DNA of 64,000 nucleotides from Labrys monachus (GTDB taxonomy: Bacteria; Pseudomonadota; Alphaproteobacteria; Rhizobiales; Labraceae). The notes under the pieces were generated by a model, which had not been told where the DNA came from, ran no database searches, and saw nothing but the letters and a program-made list of their open reading frames with translations. Position numbers and translations under genes: made by a program. Position 1 is the stretch's first letter. Every line of letters begins with the position of its first letter. Positions 52,602 through 62,543 of this stretch are shown piece after piece. The stretch lies in the NCBI RefSeq assembly GCF_030814655.1, contig NZ_JAUSVK010000001.1, positions 1,445,501 through 1,509,500 on the forward strand. The letters are read 5' to 3'.

Positions 52602-55487
52602 CTACGCCCGCAGTCGGATCGGCCCCGCGATCAGGCGGCGGGCTTCCTCGGCGGTGACGGGATCGCCGAAGGCGGCGCCGCGGGCGAATTCGCAGCCGAT
52701 ATGGCTGAGATCGTCCGCATCCGCGTCGGTGTCGGCGCCGTCGGCGATCACTTCCATGCCGAGGTCGCGCGCCAGCGCGATGATGGAGCGCAGGATCACC
52801 GGGCGGCCGCGCCCGTTCTGCTTGACGAAGCTCTGGTCGATCTTGAGCATGTCGAACGGGAAACGCTGCAAATAGGACAGGCTCGAATAGCCGGTTCCGA
52901 AGCCGTCCATGGTCAGGCCGACGCCGAGATCGTGCAATTGCGCCAGGATCTGTGCGGCATATTCGGGGTTCTCCATCACCAGGCCCTCGGAGATTTCGAG
53001 CTTGAGGGAGCCCCGCTCGATGCCGGCGCGGGCCAGCACGGCCTTGATGTCCTGGATCAGGTCCTGGCGCAGCAATTGGCGGCTCGAAACATTGACGAGC
53101 GCGAAGAGCGGCGGCTCCACTTCGACGAGGCGCTGCCAGATGGCGAGCTGGCGGGCGGTGCGATCGAGCACGAACAGGCCGACATCGACGATGAGGCCGG
53201 TTTCCTCCGCCATGGCGGTGAACTCGGCCGGCGGCAGGCGGCCGAGCTTGGGATGCTCCCAGCGCACCAGCGCCTCGAAACCGGCAATGGTGCGGTCCTG
53301 CAGGTGGACGACGGGCTGGAACAGCACCTTCAGCTCGTCGCGCTCCATGGCGCGGCGCAGATCCGCCTCCAGCGACGACCGGTCCGGTCGCTCGATGCGC
53401 ATGGAGGGATGGAAGATTTCGATGCGGTCGCCGCCGGCCTTCTTGGCGTTGTACATGGCGATCTCCGCATCCTTGATCAGATCGCCGGCCTTGGACGGGG
53501 ATTGCGGGTCGTGGGTGGCCACGCCGATGGAGGCGGTGAGGAAGATCTCGCGGTCGGCGACGGCCACCGGCGTGCGCAGGGAACGGCGGATGGTCTCGGC
53601 GAAGGCGGCGGCGCGCTCCGAATCGGGCTCGGACAGCAGGATCACCCCGAACTGGTCGCCGAAGATGCGGCAGACGCTGTCGCGGGGCTTGAGCAGGCGC
53701 GACATCCGCCGCGCCACCGTCAGCAGGATGGAATCGCCGACCGAATGGCCGACCGCGTCGTTGACCTGCTTGTAGCGGTCGAGATCGAGGACCAGCACCG
53801 TCGGCCGGAGACCCGGGTCCTGCCTGGCGAAGACCAGCGCCGCCTCCAGGCGATCGGTGAAGAGTTCCCGGTTCGGCAGGCCCGTGAGGTTGTCGCGCAC
53901 CGCATCGTGCAGCAGGCGTTCCTCGGCCGTCTTCTGCTCGGTGATGTCGGAGATGGTGCCGACGCAGCGCACGACCTCGCCGTCGGAGCCGACCACCGGC
54001 CGGGCCTTGAGGTTCAGCCACATATAGTGCCCGTCGCTGGCCCGGATGCGGAAATCCTGGCTGACGCGGCCGCGGCGCTGGTCGATGACAGCATCGAGCG
54101 CGGTGCGGAAGCGGTCGCGGTCGAACATGTGGACGAGCTCGAGCCAGCCGCTCGCCGGCCCGTCCAGGGCGCCGGGCGAGACGCCGAGCAGCTGGTCGGC
54201 CTCTGGGCTGACATAGATGCGGTCGGCGGGGACGTCCCAGTCCCACACGACGTCGCCGGAGCCGGTCAGGGCGAGCGCCTTGCGCTCGGTATCGGTCATC
54301 AGGCCCGGGGCGAAGGCACTGCCGGCAAAGGCGTGCTGCATCACCGTGAACCCTATCAGCATGACGACGAGGACGAGCCCGCCGGTCAGGGCCGGCTGGA
54401 CGAGGTCGTTGGTGAGGTGGCCGGTGATGGTGAGCCCCGCCGCGACCACCCAGCCGAGCAGGAGCGTCCAGGTCGGGATCAGCATCACCGCGCGGTCATA
54501 GCCGTGGAAGGCGAGGAAAAAGATGATCAGCAGCCCGACGACGGCGAGCGTGGCGATGGAGATGCGGGCGACGCCGGCGGCGACCGGCGCGTTGATCACG
54601 GCGAGCCCGACGAGCGCCGCGAGGCCGAGCAGCCAAAGCCCGGAGACCACGCTGTAGCGCACATGCCATCGATTGAGGTTGAGATAGGCGAAGAGGAAGA
54701 CCAGCAGCGTGGCCGAGAACACAGCCTCCGCTCCGGCGCGCCAGACCCGGTCGCCGTCGCCGGTGATGGCCAGGAACTTGTGCAGGAAGCCGAAATCGAT
54801 GGCGAGATATGCGAGGACCGCCCAGGCCAGGGCGGCGGCCGCCGGGAACATCGCGGTGCCCTTGACGACGAAGGCGATGGTGAGGAAGAGCGCCAGCAGG
54901 CCGGCGATGCCGAGCACGATGCCCTTGTAGAGCGTCAGGGAATTGACTTTGTCCTTATAGGAGTCAGGGTTCCACAGATAGAGCTGGGGCAGGTTGGCGG
55001 TCCTGAGCTCCGCGACGAAGGTGATGCGCGAGCCCGGATCGAGGGTGATGCGGAAGACGTCGGCATCGTCGTCGTCCTCGCGCTCCGGCTGGAAGCCCTG
55101 GCTCGGCGTGATCTCGGCGATTCGCGAGGCCCCGAGGTCGGGCCAGACCAGGCCGGAGCCGACGAGGCGGAAATGCGGCGCGACGACGATGCGGTCGATC
55201 TGCTCGTCGGTGGTGTTGGCGAGGGCGAAGACGATCCAGTTCGGGCTGGCCCCGGCCTCCTTCGACCGCACCTCGATGCGGCGGACGATGCCGTCGGCGC
55301 CCGGCGCGGTCTGGATCTGGATGCGGTCGCCCTGGCTCGAATAGCTTTCCACGGCGGGCAGGAGGTCGATGGCGTCGACGTCGCCATTGACCGATACAGG
55401 CTCCAGCGCCTGCGCCGTGCCGTCGAACGCGACCATGACGAACATCACGGTCAGGAAGGCGACGACGACGCGAATAACCTGCAACAT
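52602..55487 (-). CDS. Membrane-bound PAS-GGDEF-EAL protein with degenerate catalytic motifs
   Basis: A 961-residue protein: signal peptide (1-28), periplasmic domain of about 150 residues, seven or eight membrane helices (about 187-390), a PAS domain (about 400-520), a GGDEF domain (about 530-690) and an EAL domain (about 705-955). The GGDEF active site reads FGDQF (609-613), which should abolish diguanylate cyclase activity. The EAL motif (738-740) and Lys of LKIDQSF are kept, but the DDFGTG motif reads MDGFGTG (Gly862 for Asp), AEGVET reads ADGADT, and the C-terminal block is altered. It may be an inactive c-di-GMP sensor. ATG 55487 has a GGAGA site. Confidence 0.92.
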   Translation of the reverse strand: MLQVIRVVVAFLTVMFVMVAFDGTAQALEPVSVNGDVDAIDLLPAVESYSSQGDRIQIQTAPGADGIVRRIEVRSKEAGASPNWIVFALANTTDEQIDRIVVAPHFRLVGSGLVWPDLGASRIAEITPSQGFQPEREDDDDADVFRITLDPGSRITFVAELRTANLPQLYLWNPDSYKDKVNSLTLYKGIVLGIAGLLALFLTIAFVVKGTAMFPAAAALAWAVLAYLAIDFGFLHKFLAITGDGDRVWRAGAEAVFSATLLVFLFAYLNLNRWHVRYSVVSGLWLLGLAALVGLAVINAPVAAGVARISIATLAVVGLLIIFFLAFHGYDRAVMLIPTWTLLLGWVVAAGLTITGHLTNDLVQPALTGGLVLVVMLIGFTVMQHAFAGSAFAPGLMTDTERKALALTGSGDVVWDWDVPADRIYVSPEADQLLGVSPGALDGPASGWLELVHMFDRDRFRTALDAVIDQRRGRVSQDFRIRASDGHYMWLNLKARPVVGSDGEVVRCVGTISDITEQKTAEERLLHDAVRDNLTGLPNRELFTDRLEAALVFARQDPGLRPTVLVLDLDRYKQVNDAVGHSVGDSILLTVARRMSRLLKPRDSVCRIFGDQFGVILLSEPDSERAAAFAETIRRSLRTPVAVADREIFLTASIGVATHDPQSPSKAGDLIKDAEIAMYNAKKAGGDRIEIFHPSMRIERPDRSSLEADLRRAMERDELKVLFQPVVHLQDRTIAGFEALVRWEHPKLGRLPPAEFTAMAEETGLIVDVGLFVLDRTARQLAIWQRLVEVEPPLFALVNVSSRQLLRQDLIQDIKAVLARAGIERGSLKLEISEGLVMENPEYAAQILAQLHDLGVGLTMDGFGTGYSSLSYLQRFPFDMLKIDQSFVKQNGRGRPVILRSIIALARDLGMEVIADGADTDADADDLSHIGCEFARGAAFGDPVTAEEARRLIAGPIRLRA

Positions 55488-55981
55488 GCGATCTCCAGCC
55501 AGGGCCGGCCACTCCATCGGAATGTCCGCCCTGTCGCTCTGCCCTGGACCCCGACCCGCGCCGCGACGGCGCCGGCCGTGATCCCTGTCTCTTGGACGGG
55601 CCCGCCCAACTGCCATCCAATTGTCTCAGGAAGCAGTAGCCAGCATTGGAAAAATGGGCAAGCCGGTCCATCGAGTTTCTGGCGGCGTCAACCGGAATGA
55701 TGATGCCCGGGCCGGGAGGATCCCCTGCATTTACCCGGGGATAGCGAGAAGAATTCGCGTTCTGTCTTATTTTTATTGCTTGGCTCTGGCAAAGGCGAGA
55801 TTGCTGCCGGCCCGAACTGTGTTTAGGCTCCAGCGGCGCTTCGATCGCGACAATCGGCAGGTCCGGCCGGGTCGCGCGCGGGCGGTCGTGATGCACGGCA
55901 TGCGTCACGGTGCGCCTCTTCACGCGAAGGGGCGGAATGATCAAGCTTGGATTGTATCAGGGTTCGTTTCAAGGGTTCTTC
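55488..55981. other. Intergenic region between two divergent genes
   Basis: This 494-base stretch separates the EAL-domain gene and galU. It is less GC-rich in the middle (ATTTTTATTGCTTGGC around 55769). I see no coding pattern, RNA gene or clear repeat. It must carry the promoters of both divergent genes, but I cannot place -35/-10 boxes with confidence. Confidence 0.5.
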
Positions 55982-56857
55982 ATGACACGCATTCGAAAAG
56001 CCGTGTTCCCCGTCGCCGGCCTCGGCACCCGCTTCCTTCCGGCCACGAAGTCCGTGCCCAAGGAAATGCTGACGGTCGTCGACAAGCCGGTCATCCAGCA
56101 TGTGGTGGACGAGGCCCGTGAGGCCGGCATCGAGCATCTCGTCTTCGTGACGGGGCGCAACAAGGGGGTGATCGAGGACCATTTCGACATCGCCTACGAA
56201 CTGGACGCCACCCTCAAGGAGAGGGGCAAGACGGAGGCGTATGAGGCGCTGCAGCGCATCCTTCCGGCGGCGGGGCAGACGAGTTTCACCCGCCAGCAGG
56301 CTCCCCTCGGCCTCGGCCACGCGGTGTGGTGCGCACGCGAGATCGTCGGCCGCGAACCCTTCGCGCTCCTGCTGCCCGACATGCTGCATCACGGCAGGGA
56401 GAGGGGCTGCCTCGCCGAGATGGTCGAAGCCTATGACAATGTCGGCGGCAACCACATCGCCGTGTTCGAGGCGCCCGAAGACCAGACGCACCAATACGGC
56501 ATCGTCGGACGGGGCGAGGCGATCGGCGGCAACGCCTTCGAGATCACCCAGATGGTCGAGAAGCCCAAGAAAGGAACGGCGCCGTCCAACCTGGCCGTTT
56601 CCGGACGCTATATCCTGCAGCCGGAAATCTTCGATCTCCTGGAGAACCAGGAACGCGGCGCCGGCGGCGAGATCCAGCTCACGGATTCGATGCTGAAGCT
56701 CGCCCAGTCGCAGAAGTTCTACGGCTCGGTCTTCAAGGGCCGCATCTACGATACGGGCATGAAGATCGGCTTCCTCCTCGCCAACGTCGCCTATGCGCTG
56801 GACCGTCCCGATCTCGGCGGCGAACTGCGCTCCGAACTGAAGACGCTGCTCGGCTGA
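55982..56857 (+). CDS. galU: UTP-glucose-1-phosphate uridylyltransferase GalU
   Basis: A 291-residue nucleotidyltransferase. The nucleotide loop [19 protein letters not shown] (about 12-30) and [26 protein letters not shown] and [13 protein letters not shown] are diagnostic for bacterial GalU. It makes UDP-glucose for surface polysaccharides. The start at 55982 ([13 protein letters not shown]) is chosen over an upstream in-frame one at 55910. Normal family length. Confidence 0.96.
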   Translation: MTRIRKAVFPVAGLGTRFLPATKSVPKEMLTVVDKPVIQHVVDEAREAGIEHLVFVTGRNKGVIEDHFDIAYELDATLKERGKTEAYEALQRILPAAGQTSFTRQQAPLGLGHAVWCAREIVGREPFALLLPDMLHHGRERGCLAEMVEAYDNVGGNHIAVFEAPEDQTHQYGIVGRGEAIGGNAFEITQMVEKPKKGTAPSNLAVSGRYILQPEIFDLLENQERGAGGEIQLTDSMLKLAQSQKFYGSVFKGRIYDTGMKIGFLLANVAYALDRPDLGGELRSELKTLLG

Positions 56858-56956
56858 GGCTGCGGACAGAGAGCGGCGCCGGGGACCGTGAGGCCGCCGG
56901 CCCGTACAAGCGGGAGGGCGGCCGGTTCGTTCGGAGCCTTCCACGGCCCGCGCCGC

Positions 56957-57544
56957 CTATTTCACTTCGTCGTCGGCGAGGATGGCGTAGAGCAGATGGT
57001 CGCGCCAGGCGCCCGCGATGCACAGATAGGAGCGCGCATAGCCTTCCCGCGTGAAGCCGACCCTTTCGAGCAGGCGGATGGAGGCGATGTTTTCCGGCAG
57101 GCAGGCCGCCTCGATGCGGCGCAGGCGCAGTGCCGTGAAGGCATAGGGGAGAACGGCGCGCACCGCCGCCGTCATATAGCCCTGGCCGGCATGGGCCTCG
57201 CCCATCCAGTAGCCGAGCGATCCCGTCTGCGCGACGCCGCGACGGATCTGCCCGAGCGTCAGCCCGCCCAGAAGCGCGCCGTCGCTGGTACGGAAGAGGT
57301 AGAGCGGATAGGCGGCGTCCGCCCGCACGTCCTGGCTGTAGCGCCGCAGGCGCGCCCGGAAGGCGGAGCGGGTCAGGTCATTGGCCGGCCAGGTCGGCTC
57401 CCAGGGGCGCAGGAAGGCGCGGCTCGCCGAGCGCAGGGCCGCCCAGGCCTCGAAATCACGCATTTCGGGCGCACGCAATTCGATGCCCGGCCCCTGGATC
57501 GGCGGGAGCACGTCCGCAAAGGAAAAGGGCCGCAGGAACGACAT
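56957..57544 (-). CDS. GNAT acetyltransferase, RimJ type
   Basis: A 195-residue GNAT protein of the RimJ/RimL group. The acetyl-CoA motif is GYWMGEAHAGQGYMTAAV (about 113-130) and ENIASIRLLERVGFTREGYAR follows. RimJ acetylates the N-terminus of ribosomal protein S5; the present target is not proven. It lies downstream of the M16 peptidase on the same strand, as in many Hyphomicrobiales. Confidence 0.9.
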   Translation of the reverse strand: MSFLRPFSFADVLPPIQGPGIELRAPEMRDFEAWAALRSASRAFLRPWEPTWPANDLTRSAFRARLRRYSQDVRADAAYPLYLFRTSDGALLGGLTLGQIRRGVAQTGSLGYWMGEAHAGQGYMTAAVRAVLPYAFTALRLRRIEAACLPENIASIRLLERVGFTREGYARSYLCIAGAWRDHLLYAILADDEVK

Positions 57545-57649
57545 GGTCGGTTCACCCCTGCTGCCGAGGCCGAGCCGGAGAACCGCAGGTCCGCCGGGGC
57601 CGCTCGTTCGGGAACAGGAAGGCGGGAGGCCGCAGGCCCGTTCGAACCG

Positions 57650-58909
57650 TCATGCTGCGAGCCGCGTCCTGATGCTGTCGAGGCGCGGCAAGGTCGAGAC
57701 CGGGCCGAGGGCGGCAAGCGTTGGGGCGGACGCCAGCAGGGCGAGGCCGGCGTTGCGGACATCCGCCACGGTGACGGCATCGACCTTGGCGATCAGTTCG
57801 GCGGCGCTGAGCGGGCGGCCCCAGGTCAGGATATGGCGGGCGAGCTGTTCGGCCCGCACGGAGGATGATTCGAGCGACATCAGCAGGCCCGCCTTCATCT
57901 GGGCCTTGGCACGTGCGACTTCGGCTTCCCCGGGCGCCTGCGCGGTCGCTTCGATGGTGTCGAGGATGACGGGCACGAGATCCGCGAGGTCCTCCGCGCC
58001 GGCGCCGGCCGAGATGCCGAAGATGCCGGTGTCCGCATAGGCCCATTGGAAGGCGTAGATCGAATAGCACAGCCCCCGTTTCTCGCGCACTTCCTGGAAG
58101 AGGCGGGAGGACATGCCGCCGCCGAGGACATTGGTGAAGACACCCAGCGCCGGGCTGGCGGCGTCGCGATAGGACCGGCCTGCAAAGCCGATCAGCACAT
58201 TGGCCTGCTCATGGTCGGTATCGACGACGAATTCGCCGCCGTGATAACGGGCGGACACCGGCGCGGGGCCCTTGTCGGTCGGCAGCCCGGCGAACAGGCG
58301 GGTCGAATCCTCGACGATCCGGTCGTGGTCGACGGCACCGGCCGCCGCCACCACCATGCGGCCTGCGCGGTAATGCGTATCGAGATAGCTGCGGATGGCA
58401 TCGCGATCGAAGGACATCACGCTGTCGGGCGTGCCGAGAATGGGGCGTCCGATCGGCTGGTCCGGGAAGGCGGCCTGGTTGAACATGTCGAAGACGAGAT
58501 CGTCCGGCGTGTCCTCGACGGCGCTGATCTCCTGCAGGATGACGTTCTTCTCGCGCGTCAGCTCATCCTCGTCGAAGATCGATTCGGTGAGGATGTCCGC
58601 GAGGATGTCGAGGCCCAGGCCGACATCTTCCTTCAGCGTGCGGGCATAATAGGCGGTCTGCTCGGCCGACGTGGCGGCGTTGAGCTCGCCGCCGGCGCTC
58701 TCGATCTCCTCGGCGATGCGCCGGGCGTCGCGCCGCGTCGTGCCCTTGAAGGCCATGTGCTCGAGCAGATGGGCGAGGCCGTGCTCCGCTTCGCCTTCCG
58801 ATCGGGCGCCCGCCCCCGCGAAGACGCCGAGCGCGGCCGTCTCCAGATGGGGCATCGCATCGGTGATGACGGTAAGGCCGGAGGGAAGGACGGTGACTTT
58901 CAGACTCAT
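57650..58909 (-). CDS. M16-family metallopeptidase (processing-peptidase-like)
   Basis: A 419-residue pitrilysin-family zinc protease. The inverted zinc motif HLLEH is at 47-51, with the distal Glu in the region of EEIESAGGELNAATSAEQTAYYAR. The GGGMSSRLFQEVREKRGLCYS block marks the second half. It resembles mitochondrial processing peptidase beta. Its start overlaps the thrC stop by four bases. Confidence 0.95.
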   Translation of the reverse strand: MSLKVTVLPSGLTVITDAMPHLETAALGVFAGAGARSEGEAEHGLAHLLEHMAFKGTTRRDARRIAEEIESAGGELNAATSAEQTAYYARTLKEDVGLGLDILADILTESIFDEDELTREKNVILQEISAVEDTPDDLVFDMFNQAAFPDQPIGRPILGTPDSVMSFDRDAIRSYLDTHYRAGRMVVAAAGAVDHDRIVEDSTRLFAGLPTDKGPAPVSARYHGGEFVVDTDHEQANVLIGFAGRSYRDAASPALGVFTNVLGGGMSSRLFQEVREKRGLCYSIYAFQWAYADTGIFGISAGAGAEDLADLVPVILDTIEATAQAPGEAEVARAKAQMKAGLLMSLESSSVRAEQLARHILTWGRPLSAAELIAKVDAVTVADVRNAGLALLASAPTLAALGPVSTLPRLDSIRTRLAA

Positions 58910-60318
58910 GCGGCAGCACCCTTCGCCGCACGGGAATGCCGACGGACGAACTCTTCGAGGACAATCAGGTCGTTGGGCAGGACGGTGAAGCGCTCCGGCC
59001 GCTCAAGCAGATCCGCCATGAAGGGGGGAAGCGCCGGCTCGATGCCGGACGCAGCCTTCACCGCGGCGGGGAACTTGGCCGGATGGGCGGTCCCCAGCAC
59101 CACCATGGGCACATGCCTGTCGCGGTCCGATTTCTCCGCGACCGCGACGCCGACGGCGGTATGGGGGTCGAGGAGATAGCCCGCCTCGCGCCAAAAGCGT
59201 CCGATCGTCGCGGCGACCTCCCGCTCGTCGGCGCGGTCGGCATCGAATTCGGCCCGTATCCGCTCGATCGCCGAGGGTTCGATCTCGAAGGCGCCCGACT
59301 GGGCGAGGCCCGCCATCAGGCCGCGGACGCTGGCCGCGTTGCGGTCATGCGCGTCGAACAGCAGCCGCTCGAAATTGGAGGACACCTGGATGTCCATCGA
59401 CGGCGCGGATGTCGCGACCACGCCGCGCGCTTCGTAGACGCCGGTGGCGACGGTGCGCGCGAGAATGTCGTTCACATTGGTGGCGATCACCAGCCGGTCG
59501 ATCGGCAATCCCATGCGCTTGGCGACGTAGCCGGCGAAGATGTCGCCGAAATTGCCGGTCGGCACCGAGAAGGACACCGGCCGGTGCGGCGCGCCGAGGG
59601 CCACGGCGGCCGTGAAGTAATAGACGATCTGCGCGACGATGCGGGCCCAGTTGATCGAGTTCACGCCGGAGAGGCCGATCTCGTCACGGAAGGCCAGATG
59701 GTTGAACATCGCCTTCAGCTGCGCCTGGCAATCGTCGAAATTGCCCTCCAGCGCGACGGCCTGCACGTTGGGGGCCGCCACCGTCGTCATCTGGCGGCGC
59801 TGCACCTCGGAGACGCGGCCATGGGGGTAGAGGATGATGACGTCGACCTGCTCCAGGCCCCGGAAGGCCTCGATCGCCGCGCTGCCCGTATCGCCCGACG
59901 TCGCGCCGACGATCGTCGCCCGCCGTCCCCGGGCCTTGAGCACGTGATCCATCAGCCGCGCGAGCAGCTGCATCGCCACGTCCTTGAAGGCGAGGGTCGG
60001 CCCATGGAAGAGCTCCTGGACGAACAGGCTGTCGCCGATCTGGACCAGGGGAGTGACGGCGGGATGGGTGAAGCCGGCATAGGCCTGCTGCAGCATGTGG
60101 CGCAGGTCGTCCGCCCCGATCTCCTCGCCGATGAAGGGGGAGATCACCGTTTCGGCGACCTGCCAGTAGGGCTTGCCGGCGAGCCGGGCGATGGCGGCAT
60201 GCGACAAGGTCGGCCAGGTTTCGGGAACATAGAGGCCGCCGTCGCGGGCGAGGCCGGCGAGCAGGGCATCGCAGAAGCCGAGGACAGGAGCTTCGCCCCT
60301 GGTGGAGATATACCGCAC
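58906..60318 (-). CDS. thrC: Threonine synthase ThrC
   Basis: A 470-residue PLP enzyme that turns O-phosphohomoserine into threonine. The PLP lysine is Lys112 in LAFKDVAMQ, and the phosphate-binding GATSGDTGSAA follows. The N-terminus MRYISTRGEAPVLGF is standard. The start codon is GTG at 60318 with an AAGGAT site. Translationally coupled to the M16 gene. Works with ThrB (48410). Confidence 0.96.
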   Translation of the reverse strand: MRYISTRGEAPVLGFCDALLAGLARDGGLYVPETWPTLSHAAIARLAGKPYWQVAETVISPFIGEEIGADDLRHMLQQAYAGFTHPAVTPLVQIGDSLFVQELFHGPTLAFKDVAMQLLARLMDHVLKARGRRATIVGATSGDTGSAAIEAFRGLEQVDVIILYPHGRVSEVQRRQMTTVAAPNVQAVALEGNFDDCQAQLKAMFNHLAFRDEIGLSGVNSINWARIVAQIVYYFTAAVALGAPHRPVSFSVPTGNFGDIFAGYVAKRMGLPIDRLVIATNVNDILARTVATGVYEARGVVATSAPSMDIQVSSNFERLLFDAHDRNAASVRGLMAGLAQSGAFEIEPSAIERIRAEFDADRADEREVAATIGRFWREAGYLLDPHTAVGVAVAEKSDRDRHVPMVVLGTAHPAKFPAAVKAASGIEPALPPFMADLLERPERFTVLPNDLIVLEEFVRRHSRAAKGAAA

Positions 60319-60465
60319 GAATCTATCCTTCTGGGGGCTGGAGCGGGACGATGACGTAGCCCGTTCCGTTCGGCACGATCCCCTTCCTGTAGTCCCGGCA
60401 AGGCTCGCGGGCAAGGCGAGTGTCGCCTCCTTGTGTTCCAGGACGGTCGCATTCGGCCCGAAGGC

Positions 60466-61212
60466 TCAGCCCCGGCCGGACAGGCGGCGCCATACCATCG
60501 CCGCGTAGACGCCGACGAGCCCGATGGCGAGGCCGAACCAGGTCAGCGCATATTGGAAATGGTTGTTGGGGAAGGAGAGGATGGTCTCGCCACCCTGGGG
60601 AAGGCCGCCCGGCGCGCTCGCATCGGCGTCGATGATGAAGGGCGCCACACGCGTGAGGTGCTCGGCCTGCGCGATCGCGGCGATGTCGCGCGTGAACCAG
60701 TTGCCCGTCGCCGGATTGTCCGCGGGGGTGAAGAGGTTGCGGTCCTCGGTCCAGCGCGCGAGCCCGGTGAGGGTGACGGGCCCCTCGACCTGCCCGGCCG
60801 GCCGTCCCGCCGGATCCTTGGCGCTTTCGGGCACGAAGCCGCGATTGATCAGGATGGTCGAGCCGTCGGCGCGGACGAGAGGCGTGACGATCCAGTAGCC
60901 GACCCCGCGGGCCGCTCCCCTGGCGTCCGGCAGGTTGGCGAAGACCTGCACCTCCCCGGCATGGTCGAAGGTTCCGCTGACCTGCCAGTGGCTGTATTCG
61001 ATCGCATCCTGTGTCAGGCCCGGCCAGCGGCTTTCGGGCGGAGCGGGGACGGGCGCCTGCGTCGCGCGCTCCGAGACCTCGCGGATCAGCCCTTCCTTCC
61101 ACTTCAGCCGCTGCAGCTGCCATGTGCCGAGGCCGACGAGAAAGGCGCACATCGCCAGCATGAACACGGTCGGGACGAGAAGGGAGCGCCTGTCGGCGTG
61201 GACCTCTGTCAC
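60466..61212 (-). CDS. surf1: SURF1 family cytochrome oxidase assembly protein
   Basis: A 248-residue SURF1 protein with one membrane helix at each end (about 10-28 and 220-240) and a periplasmic domain between them. Motifs are GTWQLQRLKWKE at the end of the first helix and VGYWIVTPL and INRGFVP in the middle. It helps place heme a in subunit I of cytochrome aa3 oxidase. Start is GTG at 61212, three bases after the DUF983 stop. Confidence 0.94.
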   Translation of the reverse strand: MTEVHADRRSLLVPTVFMLAMCAFLVGLGTWQLQRLKWKEGLIREVSERATQAPVPAPPESRWPGLTQDAIEYSHWQVSGTFDHAGEVQVFANLPDARGAARGVGYWIVTPLVRADGSTILINRGFVPESAKDPAGRPAGQVEGPVTLTGLARWTEDRNLFTPADNPATGNWFTRDIAAIAQAEHLTRVAPFIIDADASAPGGLPQGGETILSFPNNHFQYALTWFGLAIGLVGVYAAMVWRRLSGRG

Positions 61213-61215
61213 GAA

Positions 61216-61593
61216 TTATTCCTCAAGCCGGCCCTCGGCCGCCTTGTTGGTAAATTGCAGCGCCACGAGGACGCCCTTCATCAGGCGCAGCAGGCCGAGA
61301 CAGACGATGATGGCGAGGGGACCCCACAGGACGATGTGGACCCAGATCGGTGGCTCGAAGGTGAATTCGACATAAAGGGCGGCGCCCAGGATGATGAAGC
61401 CGGCCAGGAGAATCACCAGCACGGCAGGCCCGTCGCCGGAATCGGCAAAGCTGTAGTCGAGGCCGCAGGATCGACAGCGCGGCACGAGCTTGAGAAAGCC
61501 GTCGAACATCCGTCCCTGGCCGCAGCGGGGGCAGACGCCGCGCAATCCGGTCTGGAAGGGCGAAAGCGGCGGGTAGTGATGATCCTGCGACAT
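61216..61593 (-). CDS. DUF983 family zinc-ribbon membrane protein
   Basis: A 125-residue DUF983 protein. Two CxxC pairs (CPRCGQGRMF about 21-24 and CRSCGLDYSF about 40-43) form a zinc ribbon, followed by two membrane helices (about 56-77 and 84-105). It sits between ctaE and surf1 in the oxidase cluster, the usual place in alphaproteobacteria. Its role in oxidase assembly is unproven. Confidence 0.92.
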   Translation of the reverse strand: MSQDHHYPPLSPFQTGLRGVCPRCGQGRMFDGFLKLVPRCRSCGLDYSFADSGDGPAVLVILLAGFIILGAALYVEFTFEPPIWVHIVLWGPLAIIVCLGLLRLMKGVLVALQFTNKAAEGRLEE

Positions 61594-61627
61594 GGCTGCG
61601 ATCCCCGGGAAACGGTGTCCTCAAAAG

Positions 61628-61655
61628 GAAACGGCCGGGTCAGCCCGGCCGTTTC
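61628..61655 (-). terminator. Rho-independent terminator after ctaE
   Basis: GAAACGGCCGGG and CCCGGCCGTTTC form a perfect twelve-pair stem with a four-base loop, 21 bases after the ctaE stop on the minus strand, followed by CTTTTGAGG. It would separate the cta genes from DUF983-surf1. Confidence 0.7.
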
Positions 61656-61676
61656 GCTGGCTAGGGAGGCGCCGGC

Positions 61677-62513
61677 TCAGCCGTTCACGCCGCCGGGGCC
61701 GTGGCCCCAGACATAGATGCAGGCGAACAGGAACAGCCAGACCACGTCGACGAAATGCCAGTACCAGGCCGCGAACTCGAAGCCGAGATGGTGGCGGATG
61801 GTGAACTGGCCCAGCGATGCCCGCCACAGGCAGACGGCCAGGAAGATGGTGCCGACGATGACGTGGAAGCCGTGGAAGCCCGTCGCCATGAAGAAGGTCG
61901 CGCCGTAGATGTGGCCCGAGAAGTCGAAGGGGGCGTGGGCGTATTCGTAGGCCTGGCAGGTGGTGAAGAACAGGCCGAGGATCACCGTCAGGATCAGGCC
62001 GTTGCGCAGGCCCTTCTTGTCGCCCTCGAGCAAAGCGTGATGCGCCCAGGTCACGGTGGTGCCGGAAGTGAGCAGGATCAGCGTGTTGAGCAGCGGCAGG
62101 TGCCAGGGATCCAGCGTCTCGATGCCCTTGGGCGGCCACACGCCGCCGGTCAGCGTCGTGCGGGCGAATTCGATCGGCTCGCCGGGAAAGAGCGCAACGT
62201 CGAAATAGGCCCAGAACCAGGCGACGAAGAACATCACCTCGGAGGCGATGAACAGCATCATGCCGTAGCGGTGATGGAGCTGCACCACCGGGGTGTGATC
62301 GCCCTCGGCGGCTTCCTTGATCACGTCCCACCACCACATCAGCATGGTGTAGAGCACGCCGATGAGGCCGATGCCGAACACCAGCGGCCCCGGCGTGTAG
62401 TGGTGCATCCAGGTGATCAGGCCGATGGCGAGGACGAAGGCCGACATCGCGCCGACCAGCGGCCAGGGGCTCGGATTGACGAGGTGGTAATCATGGTTCT
62501 TGGCGTGAGCCAT
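61677..62513 (-). CDS. ctaE: Cytochrome c oxidase subunit III
   Basis: A 278-residue subunit III of the aa3-type oxidase with seven membrane helices. Motifs include [18 protein letters not shown] at the start, [22 protein letters not shown] and [18 protein letters not shown]. The N-terminal HAKNHDYH and the C-terminal [12 protein letters not shown] are standard. It follows ctaG after 30 bases. Confidence 0.97.
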   Translation of the reverse strand: MAHAKNHDYHLVNPSPWPLVGAMSAFVLAIGLITWMHHYTPGPLVFGIGLIGVLYTMLMWWWDVIKEAAEGDHTPVVQLHHRYGMMLFIASEVMFFVAWFWAYFDVALFPGEPIEFARTTLTGGVWPPKGIETLDPWHLPLLNTLILLTSGTTVTWAHHALLEGDKKGLRNGLILTVILGLFFTTCQAYEYAHAPFDFSGHIYGATFFMATGFHGFHVIVGTIFLAVCLWRASLGQFTIRHHLGFEFAAWYWHFVDVVWLFLFACIYVWGHGPGGVNG

Positions 62514-62543
62514 GGCTTTCTCCAGATGCCGGTCGCCCGGGTG

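Noticed and set aside
52596-55700. Open plus-strand frame of 1034 codons opposite the PAS-GGDEF-EAL gene
   Set aside because: Low-complexity acidic translation typical of the complement of a GC-rich gene; the minus strand has recognisable domains throughout.
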